NCBI GenBank assembly: GCA_028277105.1
Contig: JANQHO010000172.1
Span: 1 to 51,766 of the forward strand
Source of the DNA: Owenweeksia sp.
GTDB taxonomy: Bacteria > Bacteroidota > Bacteroidia > Flavobacteriales > Schleiferiaceae
DNA: 51,766 nt
Direction: 5' to 3'
The number at the start of each line of letters is the position of its first letter. Position 1 is the stretch's first letter. Positions 44,960 to 51,766 of this stretch are shown in pieces. Below the pieces are notes generated by a model that was not told the origin of the DNA, did not search any database, and worked only from the letters and a program-made list of their open reading frames with translations. A program made the position numbers and the translations under genes.

Positions 44960-46390
44960 CTAGTTACTGTTATTCAGTTTTTTAATCTCTGAAATTTGGC
45001 TGGCAAAGAAACTACTTTTTTCGGGATATTTCAACTTCAAAATCTCATATGCTTTGATCGCCTTACTGTAGTGTTTTTGTTCCAGGTAAACCCTGGCCAG
45101 GGTTTCAGTAACCAGCGAACCTCTGTTCTCTTCCAGTTTACCCAGATCTATACGTGACACGGCCCCTGACTCGTTAGAAGTTTTCTTTTTTAACTCTGGT
45201 AATTTTTCCACAAAAGCATCGATCAGCTCTATCTTACTTTCAACGCCTTTTTCAGCTTCACCACCAGAGGCCATATCAGTTTTATCATCTGCGCTTTTCA
45301 AATGTTTAAGCCACTCGTTAAACGAATGATTAGCCTTACTATCAAATTCTGCTTCCTCCTCTTTTACAATTTCATCTCCTGATGATAAATCTGTTGCAGC
45401 CTTTTCTTTTCTTGCTTCTATCTCTTCTGCTTGAAGCTCTGACTCTGAAATTCTCTTTGTTTCTACCTCAACGGTTTCCAAGGGCTTGCTCTCTTGTTCT
45501 TCTTCTATCGAGAAAACAAAAGCGGGTGCTTTATCTTCTTCACTCCCTTCCTCTTTAGCCTCTTCTGTAGATACATCTGTAACCGGTTCAAAAGAAATTT
45601 CTTCTGTAAGTTCTTCCCCGATTGCAGTCCCTGTTCCTTCTTCTGCCCATAAGCTATTTTCATCGGTATCTTCTGAAAAAAGAGGTTTCTCTGTTTGTTT
45701 TTTCCCCGGTAATTCCCGCTCGTTCTCGGTCACCTCTTTTTCTTTCCCCGCAGCTTCTGCTGTATTACTTAACGTATCCAGCTTTTCTTTAATGGCTCTT
45801 ATCCGCTCATTGACCTCACTGTTAGGAGAAGGATTTTTATTCTCAAAATCTTTTCGCAGCCTGCGGTTTTTTTCCAGAATAGCCTTTACCCTTTCATTTA
45901 CTGGCAAGTTACTCAGATCGGGCTCCGCTTGTTTATCTTCTTCTTTTGCCTTGGTGGGTTTACTGGTACTTTCTTCTTCCTTTACAGCTTTTTTCTCTTG
46001 CTGGTTTTCCCCTTCATTTTTTATTTCCTTTAAGGGTTCGGCCTGCTGCTCTTCTGTTGACTGAACTTCCTCAATACTTTCTTCTTCTGCCACCACTATA
46101 TCATCTCCAGACGAATGTTCCCTTTGTTTTTTAGAGCTTCCAGCCCTGATAATATTCTCTCCCATTTCAAACAGGTCAAAAAGCACCGATCGGTCGTTGC
46201 TCAAAATGGAAGTTCTACCCAGTTGCTGGTTGAAGAGATGCTCACTGGACTGGCGTAAACGCAAAGCGTATAAAAGCTGCACCGGTTGGCTGTAAGGGTA
46301 ATCCCACGCCAGTTTTTTCAGGTCGTCAAGGTTTTTTTCAGCTACCTTATTGGTATTTTCCAGTAGTTCTGTAAATTCTGTAGCATTCAC
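44960..46390 (-). CDS. TPR protein with a long acidic low-complexity linker
   Basis: This 476-residue protein has no signal peptide. Residues 1-95 form a helical domain (LAWDYPYSQPVQLLYALRL). About 300 residues of Glu/Lys/Ser-rich sequence follow, probably unfolded. The C-terminal 50 residues contain a TPR unit (ARVYLEQKHYSKAIKAYEIL). It lies 1 base after lptE and 8 bases before secG. The function is unknown; the conserved company of lptE and secG suggests an envelope-biogenesis role, which is inference. Confidence 0.85.
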   Translation of the reverse strand: MNATEFTELLENTNKVAEKNLDDLKKLAWDYPYSQPVQLLYALRLRQSSEHLFNQQLGRTSILSNDRSVLFDLFEMGENIIRAGSSKKQREHSSGDDIVVAEEESIEEVQSTEEQQAEPLKEIKNEGENQQEKKAVKEEESTSKPTKAKEEDKQAEPDLSNLPVNERVKAILEKNRRLRKDFENKNPSPNSEVNERIRAIKEKLDTLSNTAEAAGKEKEVTENERELPGKKQTEKPLFSEDTDENSLWAEEGTGTAIGEELTEEISFEPVTDVSTEEAKEEGSEEDKAPAFVFSIEEEQESKPLETVEVETKRISESELQAEEIEARKEKAATDLSSGDEIVKEEEAEFDSKANHSFNEWLKHLKSADDKTDMASGGEAEKGVESKIELIDAFVEKLPELKKKTSNESGAVSRIDLGKLEENRGSLVTETLARVYLEQKHYSKAIKAYEILKLKYPEKSSFFASQISEIKKLNNSN

Positions 46391-46391
46391 T

Positions 46392-46901
46392 TTACCAGTC
46401 TCCGATTGCTTCGTTTAAAATATTTTCTGATAGTTCAGTAGTAACCTGATCCAGCAGTTCTTCCTCTTGGCTGTTGAAATCAGCTTCTGCTGGAAAGTCA
46501 ACATAACGTGAAAAACGCTTTTCAAAACTTTTTTTAGGTTCGAGCTTATTGGTAAAGATAACATTTACCTCAACAGTAAGGCGGTTTTGAGCAACCGCTC
46601 CAAGATCAGAGGCCTGGGCGTTTAAAGGTTGGATCTGATAGTCAGTAATAGCTCCTTCAAAAGCAAGGTCGCCTATTTCATCTACCAAGCCGAGAGGTGT
46701 TTGTTGTACAAAAATATCCCGCATTGCATCGGTCAATATCTGGCTTAATTGAGGCTGCACCAGATCTGCCTGATAGTCAAACAATTGAACAGAAACTGTC
46801 TTAGCGTCACCAACATCACCTCCGGTAAAAGAATAACCCCCTGAACAACTATTCAATATCAATCCCACAACAAATCCTATATATACAAACCAGGATTTCA
46901 T
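46392..46901 (-). CDS. lptE: LPS assembly lipoprotein LptE-like
   Basis: This 169-residue lipoprotein has lipid-anchored Cys19 (LILNSC) and the segment GGYSFTGGDVGDAKTVSVQLF typical of the Bacteroidota LptE family. LptE plugs the LptD barrel that places lipopolysaccharide in the outer membrane. Family members diverge strongly from enterobacterial LptE, so the role is assigned by family pattern and neighbours. It shares one base with the sigma-54 activator gene. Confidence 0.87.
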   Translation of the reverse strand: MKSWFVYIGFVVGLILNSCSGGYSFTGGDVGDAKTVSVQLFDYQADLVQPQLSQILTDAMRDIFVQQTPLGLVDEIGDLAFEGAITDYQIQPLNAQASDLGAVAQNRLTVEVNVIFTNKLEPKKSFEKRFSRYVDFPAEADFNSQEEELLDQVTTELSENILNEAIGDW

Positions 46902-48142
46902 TATAAATTAAATTGTTTGATCTTCCTGTAAAGGGTTCTCTCTGATATACCTAACTCCCTGGCGGCATCCTTGCGCTTGCCGTCATTCCTCTCCAGGGCC
47001 TTACGGATCAACTCCAACTCTTTGTCGGTAAGAGAAAGATTTTCTTCCTCCACTGTTTCGTGTTCCGTTTCATAGGTCTCCGGATGTACTTCTGTGTCAC
47101 CCTCTTTGTACAAAGGCAAATATTGAGGAGCTTCTGGCTCTTCTTCTGCTTCTTCACCGTAAATCTTGTGAATCAACTGACTGTTATCTCTCTGAAAATC
47201 AGAAGTAGCCCCGCTTTTCATTAACTCCAATGTTAATTTTTTCAAATCACTGAGGTCATTCTTCATGTCAAAGAGTACTTTGTACAAAATTTCCCTTTCG
47301 TTGCTGAAATCGCTTTTAGGAGAGTCCCCATTATAGACAGCCGGCAGTTCACTTTTACCCAGATCAGGTAGATAGGATAATAAAGTTTCCCTGTCTATTT
47401 CACGGTTTTTTTCTACAACGGAAAGCTGTTCAGCAAGGTTTCTCAACTGACGGATATTTCCCGGCCAGCGGTGGTTTCTCAGCAGTTCGATCGCATCATT
47501 GCCCAGTCTTATCGGAGGCAAGTGGTATTTATCGGAAAAATCAGCTACAAACTTGCGGAAGATCAAATGAATATCCTCCTTTCTTTCGCGCAAAGGAGGT
47601 ATCCTTATTTCCACCGTATTAAGACGGTAGTAGAGATCTTCGCGAAACTTTCCCTTTCTGATGGCTTCTACCAGATCTACATTGGTAGCCGCTGTTATAC
47701 GCACATCTGTCTTTTGGATCTTTGACGAGCCCACTTTGATAAATTCCCCGGTTTCCAAAACCCGGAGTAATCTTACCTGGGTTGCCAGAGGCAGCTCTCC
47801 TACCTCATCGAGAAAAATGGTACCGCCATCAGCTTCTTCAAAATACCCTTTACGGGTTCCGGTGGCCCCGGTAAAAGCCCCTTTTTCATGCCCGAAAAGC
47901 TCGCTGTCAATAGTACCTTCCGGGATAGCCCCACAGTTTACAGCTATGTAAGCATTGTGCTTGCGGTGCGACTGGCTGTGTATTATCCTCGGGATAGCTT
48001 CCTTTCCCACCCCACTTTCCCCCGTTATCAATACCGATATATCGGTGGAGGCGACCTGAATGGCCTTGTTTAAAGCCCTGTCTAATAAAGGTGAGGTACC
48101 TATTATGCCAAAACGCTGTTTGATATCCTGTAATGAACTCAC
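46901..48142 (-). CDS. Sigma-54-dependent transcription activator without receiver domain
   Basis: This 413-residue activator starts almost at once with the AAA+ domain. Walker A is GESGVGKE (41-48), the sigma-54 contact loop is GAFTGA (88-93), and Walker B (GGTIFLDEVGELP) and RWPGNIRQLRN follow. After a linker of about 120 residues, partly acidic, comes a Fis-type helix-turn-helix (AARELGISERTLYRKIKQF). There is no N-terminal receiver or sensor, so activity may be set by level, partner protein or the linker. It lies inside the miaB-secG operon and overlaps the gene before it by 4 bases. Confidence 0.95.
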   Translation of the reverse strand: MSSLQDIKQRFGIIGTSPLLDRALNKAIQVASTDISVLITGESGVGKEAIPRIIHSQSHRKHNAYIAVNCGAIPEGTIDSELFGHEKGAFTGATGTRKGYFEEADGGTIFLDEVGELPLATQVRLLRVLETGEFIKVGSSKIQKTDVRITAATNVDLVEAIRKGKFREDLYYRLNTVEIRIPPLRERKEDIHLIFRKFVADFSDKYHLPPIRLGNDAIELLRNHRWPGNIRQLRNLAEQLSVVEKNREIDRETLLSYLPDLGKSELPAVYNGDSPKSDFSNEREILYKVLFDMKNDLSDLKKLTLELMKSGATSDFQRDNSQLIHKIYGEEAEEEPEAPQYLPLYKEGDTEVHPETYETEHETVEEENLSLTDKELELIRKALERNDGKRKDAARELGISERTLYRKIKQFNL

Positions 48143-48546
48143 TTTACTTTGTATTTTAGTTCCAGAGGCTTATCCTGATAAATACGATTGCCGGTAAGCC
48201 TGTTGGTCACCCACGGCTTAAAGGCCTTTATTACGAGGTAGGCCGCCTGAGGCATCGCCTCTTTTAATTGTAATATTTTACTCCTTCCACTGCCTATACC
48301 TTTCCACAGTTCGTTATTATTAGCGTCCCACACCAAAATCTCTACTCCGGTAGAAAGGTTTTCCACACAAAAGTCGGTGACCGTATCCCTTATACATATC
48401 TCAAAAATCCCTTCCGATTTAATTCTATCGTCAATAACATCAAAAACGAGGTTGTTGTCAACCCATCGATCCCCTACTTTTTGTTGGGCATTTAATGAAA
48501 TCTGAAAAAATATTCCGGTAAAAACCAGTATGAGAAGTCTCAACAT
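48139..48546 (-). CDS. Small secreted protein of unknown function
   Basis: This 135-residue protein has a signal peptide (about 1-20, SLNAQ). The mature part looks beta-rich, with a conserved-looking VEILVWDANNNELWKGIGSG in the middle and a basic end. I do not recognise the family. It lies 2 bases after miaB and overlaps the sigma-54 activator gene by 4 bases, so it is part of the operon. Confidence 0.83.
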   Translation of the reverse strand: MLRLLILVFTGIFFQISLNAQQKVGDRWVDNNLVFDVIDDRIKSEGIFEICIRDTVTDFCVENLSTGVEILVWDANNNELWKGIGSGRSKILQLKEAMPQAAYLVIKAFKPWVTNRLTGNRIYQDKPLELKYKVK

Positions 48547-48548
48547 TG

Positions 48549-50000
48549 TTATTCATTTACACGCTCACCCAGAAGGGTGGCTGCTGTACAATCAGTAATT
48601 TTAACTTTCACAAAATCACCTGGCTTTTCATTTCCTCTGGGGAACACCACCACAGTATTTTGAGTGTTCCTGCCGTACCAGTCGGCATCAGATTTTCTAC
48701 TAGTTCCTTCAATTAAAACCTCTTCTACCCGGTCTACATGCTGTCGGTTTCTCTCCAGGGAGTGTTTTTGTTGTAGATCAATGATCTGGCCAAGTCTTCT
48801 TTTTTTGACTTCCAGGGGGATATCATCTTCCATTTTGCGAGCTGCAAAAGTGTTAGGACGCTCGGAATAGTAGAACATGTAGCCAAAATCATACTTTACA
48901 TATTCCATCAGGCTAAGAGTTTCAAGGTGATCTTCTTCGGTTTCAGTAGGAAAACCTGCTATCATGTCATGCGAAATACCGCAGCCTGGGATGATCTTTC
49001 TGATCCTGTCGATCAAATCCATATACTCTTCCCGGTTGTGTCCCCGGTTCATTAATTCCAGTATCCTGCTACTGCCGGATTGAACGGGCAAATGGATGTA
49101 ATTGCAGATATTATTGTAGCGGGCAATTACGTGCAATACCTCATCTACCATATCCTGGGGATTGGATGTACTAAAGCGGATCCGCATTCCGGGTACGGCT
49201 TGCGCTACCATTTCCAGGAGATCGGCAAAACGTACCGCACTGGCGCGGGCTGCTTCACTGGCTTTGTCAAAGTCTTTTTTCAGCCCTCCTCCATACCATA
49301 AATATGAATCTACGTTCTGCCCCAGCAGAGTGATCTCTTTATAACCTTTTTCCCAAAGACCGATTGCTTCCTCTACTATAGTCTGGGGATTTCGGCTGCG
49401 TTCCCTCCCGCGGGTAAAAGGCACTACACAAAAAGTACACATATTATCACACCCTCGGGTTATGGAGATGAAGGCGGTAACACCGTTAGTTCCCAGCCGA
49501 ACAGGGTTTACATCAGCATAAGTCTCCTCCTTACTGAGGATTACATTCACAGCTTTGCGCCCCTCATCTACTTCCTGAACCAGATTAGGCAGGTCGCGAT
49601 AAGCATCTGGCCCTACGACAAGATCCACTAGTTTTTCCTCATCCAGCAACTTGCTTTTAAGCCTTTCGGCCATACAACCCAAAACCCCGATCTTCAGTTC
49701 TGGTCTATCGTCCTTTATTTTGTTAAAACTCGTAAGCCTCTTTCTTACGGTCTGTTCTGCTTTATCGCGAATAGAACAGGTATTGAGCAAAACCAGGTCA
49801 GCCTCCTCCAGATTGCGGGTAGTGCCGTAGCCTGCTTCACCTAAAATTGAAGCTACGATCTCACTATCCGAAAAATTCATCTGACAGCCGTAACTTTCGA
49901 TGTAAAGTTTCTTTCTCCCTTCAATTTTACTTTCTTTTAAAGCCTCGCCCTGCCTTTGTTCATCTATAACTTTTACTCCCTTAGCTTCTACCTCTTGCAT
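48549..50000 (-). CDS. miaB: tRNA-2-methylthio-N6-dimethylallyladenosine synthase MiaB
   Basis: MiaB is a radical-SAM methylthiotransferase that modifies A37 of tRNAs reading UNN codons. The N-terminal domain has the three cysteines of the auxiliary cluster ([22 protein letters not shown]). The radical-SAM motif is CDNMCTFC, and a C-terminal TRAM domain follows. The protein has 483 residues, with about 25 extra N-terminal residues. It is the first gene of a six-gene operon with a -7 box 18 bases upstream. Confidence 0.97.
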   Translation of the reverse strand: MQEVEAKGVKVIDEQRQGEALKESKIEGRKKLYIESYGCQMNFSDSEIVASILGEAGYGTTRNLEEADLVLLNTCSIRDKAEQTVRKRLTSFNKIKDDRPELKIGVLGCMAERLKSKLLDEEKLVDLVVGPDAYRDLPNLVQEVDEGRKAVNVILSKEETYADVNPVRLGTNGVTAFISITRGCDNMCTFCVVPFTRGRERSRNPQTIVEEAIGLWEKGYKEITLLGQNVDSYLWYGGGLKKDFDKASEAARASAVRFADLLEMVAQAVPGMRIRFSTSNPQDMVDEVLHVIARYNNICNYIHLPVQSGSSRILELMNRGHNREEYMDLIDRIRKIIPGCGISHDMIAGFPTETEEDHLETLSLMEYVKYDFGYMFYYSERPNTFAARKMEDDIPLEVKKRRLGQIIDLQQKHSLERNRQHVDRVEEVLIEGTSRKSDADWYGRNTQNTVVVFPRGNEKPGDFVKVKITDCTAATLLGERVNE

Positions 50001-50018
50001 GTAAATAAATTAAGTTGG

Positions 50019-50026
50019 CAAATGTA
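50019..50026 (-). promoter_or_regulatory. Bacteroidota -7 promoter box (TACATTTG) for the miaB operon
   Basis: An exact TANNTTTG match lies 18 bases upstream of the miaB ATG at 50000, in the 153-bp gap shared with divergent topA. Confidence 0.5.
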
Positions 50027-50153
50027 CGAATAGCTAATAGCTTATGCCAGTTTGACAGTTTAATTATAAATTACTTAAAATCAAATTAATACGAACTAAG
50101 CAAACAAATCATTTAATTTGGCGGTTAAAAATTGACCTAACAGCTAACAACAT

Positions 50154-51766
50154 ATGCCCAAGAATTTAGTTATAGTAGAGTCTCCTGCCAAAGCCAGAAC
50201 CATAGAAAAGTTTTTAGGAAAAGATTACCAGGTTGAATCGAGCTACGGCCATATCAGAGATCTGGTTGAAAAGGATATTGGCGTTGACGTTGAAGACGGG
50301 TACGCCCCCAAATACGTCATCCCGAAGGACAAAAAGGAAATAGTAAAAAAGTTAAAGAAACTCACCAAAGATGCTGAAACAGTTTGGCTGGCATCGGATG
50401 AAGACCGGGAAGGGGAAGCCATTGCCTGGCATTTGGCGGAAGCCCTGGAATTAGACCCGGCTACTACCAATAGGATAGTGTTTCACGAGATTACCAAAAG
50501 TGCCATTGAAAGGGCTATTCAAAATCCCAGAAAAATTGACGTCAACCTGGTAAATGCTCAACAGGCGAGAAGGGTATTGGATCGTCTTGTGGGTTATGAA
50601 TTGTCTCCCGTGCTTTGGAAAAAAGTACAGCGCGGCCTTTCTGCCGGAAGAGTTCAATCCGTAGCCGTGCGCCTCATCGTAGAAAGAGAGAAAGATATCA
50701 GGGCCTTTGTACCCAAAGAATACTTCAGGGTTGTGGCCGAATTCCGCACTGCCGGAGGTAAGACTTTCAATGCCGAACTAAGTGAAAGGTTTAACGATAA
50801 GGCCCAGGCGGTTGAATTTCTGGAAAAATGTAAAAGCCACCAATTCAGCATAGTTGATAAGGAGACCAAGCCTGCTAAAAAATCTCCTGCCGCGCCTTTT
50901 ACCACCTCAACTTTGCAGCAGGAGGCTGCCCGAAAACTATATTTTTCGGTAGCTCAAACCATGTCGGTAGCCCAAAAGCTTTATGAGGCCGGTTTAATTA
51001 CCTATATGAGAACAGATTCCGTTAATCTTTCGCAGGAAGCCATTAACAATTCTAAAAATGAGATCATTAATAGCTACGGAGAGAAGTTTAGCAAGCCCCG
51101 TTCGTATACAACTAAAAATAAATCGGCTCAGGAGGCTCACGAAGCCATCCGTCCTACTTACATGGACCGCCATACTGCCGGAGCCGATGCCCAGCAGAAA
51201 AAACTCTACGAGTTAATCTGGAAAAGAACTATAGCTTCGCAAATGAGTGAAGCGGAACTGGAACGCACTACCCTCAAAATATCCACCCCCGAAAGTAAAA
51301 CCAACTTCATAGCTAAAGGAGAGGTGATTAAGTTCGAAGGTTTCCTGAAGGTTTACCTCGAAGGAACAGATGATGAAGATACCGAAGAACAGGCGGGCAT
51401 GTTACCGCCTACTGAAAAAGGGGAGAAAGTAGATCCCAGGGCTGTTACAGCTACCCAACGCTTCACTAAACATCCACCTCGCTTTACAGAGGCAAGCCTG
51501 GTGAAAAAGCTGGAAGAGTTAGGGATAGGCCGCCCCTCCACTTATGCGCCTACCATCAGTACTATTCAAAAGAGAAATTACATAGAAAAATCTGAGTTGG
51601 AAGGTCAAAAAAGGAATTATGCACAATTTACCCTAATTGACAATGAACTGAAAAAGGTAGAATTAAGTGAAATAACCGGGGCTGACAAGAACAAACTCAT
51701 ACCAACTGATATAGGTATTGTAGTAAACGACTTTCTGGTAGAACACTTTAAGAAAGTACTGGATTT
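50154..51766 (+). CDS. topA: DNA topoisomerase I, 3' end cut by window edge
   Basis: TopA relaxes negative supercoils by cutting one strand. The frame runs open for 537 codons from the ATG at 50154 to the right edge. The Toprim domain begins LVIVESPAKARTIEKFLG and has the metal residues in SDEDREGEAIAWHLAE. The catalytic tyrosine is Y284 in GLITYMRTDS. The HEAIRPT and GIGRPSTYAPTI motifs follow. The C-terminal zinc or basic tail is outside the window. It diverges from miaB. Confidence 0.97.
   Translation, partial: MPKNLVIVESPAKARTIEKFLGKDYQVESSYGHIRDLVEKDIGVDVEDGYAPKYVIPKDKKEIVKKLKKLTKDAETVWLASDEDREGEAIAWHLAEALELDPATTNRIVFHEITKSAIERAIQNPRKIDVNLVNAQQARRVLDRLVGYELSPVLWKKVQRGLSAGRVQSVAVRLIVEREKDIRAFVPKEYFRVVAEFRTAGGKTFNAELSERFNDKAQAVEFLEKCKSHQFSIVDKETKPAKKSPAAPFTTSTLQQEAARKLYFSVAQTMSVAQKLYEAGLITYMRTDSVNLSQEAINNSKNEIINSYGEKFSKPRSYTTKNKSAQEAHEAIRPTYMDRHTAGADAQQKKLYELIWKRTIASQMSEAELERTTLKISTPESKTNFIAKGEVIKFEGFLKVYLEGTDDEDTEEQAGMLPPTEKGEKVDPRAVTATQRFTKHPPRFTEASLVKKLEELGIGRPSTYAPTISTIQKRNYIEKSELEGQKRNYAQFTLIDNELKKVELSEITGADKNKLIPTDIGIVVNDFLVEHFKKVLD

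Noticed and set aside
45486..46064. A 192-codon Ser/Phe-rich reading frame on the plus strand
   Set aside because: It is the complement of the Glu/Lys-rich linker of the TPR gene. Its low-complexity composition and lack of a promoter mark it as a shadow.

Overview
The window comes from a member of the Bacteroidota, probably a gliding or type IX secretion (T9SS) lineage such as a saprospire, cytophage or marine flavobacterium relative. The evidence is GldA, GldB and GldC; four secreted proteins with T9SS C-terminal sorting domains of both type A and type B; Bacteroidota-type promoter elements (TANNTTTG at -7) close upstream of many genes; AT-rich intergenic DNA; and a Bacteroidota-style division gene order. 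I see no rRNA, tRNA, CRISPR array, phage or insertion sequence.

Region 1 (1-13069, all minus strand) is an accessory surface-protein island. It holds a partial secreted protein cut by the left edge, two paralogous lamin-tail proteins with about 50-residue repeats and a type B sorting domain, an unrecognised helical protein, a secreted endonuclease/lamin-tail fusion and a two-part lamin-tail-like protein. The last two carry type A sorting domains.

Region 2 (13339-24160) is mixed core and motility: dtd-rsgA, gldA, der, an orphan NarL-type response regulator, nadE behind an outer-membrane barrel gene, gldB-gldC, a small membrane protein paired with a soluble PAS histidine kinase, and engB.

Region 3 (24526-39891) is a complete, tightly packed division and cell wall (dcw) cluster: mraZ, rsmH, ftsL-like, ftsI, murE, mraY, murD, ftsW, murG, murC, ftsQ, ftsA, ftsZ. 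Most junctions overlap by 1-32 bases, and a strong terminator follows ftsZ. MraZ-type operator repeats lie upstream of mraZ, and a second pair sits in mirror orientation 115 bp away.

Region 4 (39979-51766) holds yqeY, a Kazal-domain lipoprotein, a secreted helical protein, groES-groEL, and a six-gene minus-strand operon (miaB, secreted protein, sigma-54 activator, lptE, TPR protein, secG). Divergent from miaB is topA, cut by the right edge.

The least explained signals are the mirrored MraZ boxes, a shared motif set (TAAATGATTT and ATGTAAGA) in otherwise unrelated AT-rich intergenic regions, the repeat architecture of the lamin-tail proteins, and the kinase with an unrecognised N-terminus. 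Several start sites were moved from the longest reading frame because a -7 promoter box sits inside or below the longer version. Family assignments rest on motifs and recall; no database search was possible.
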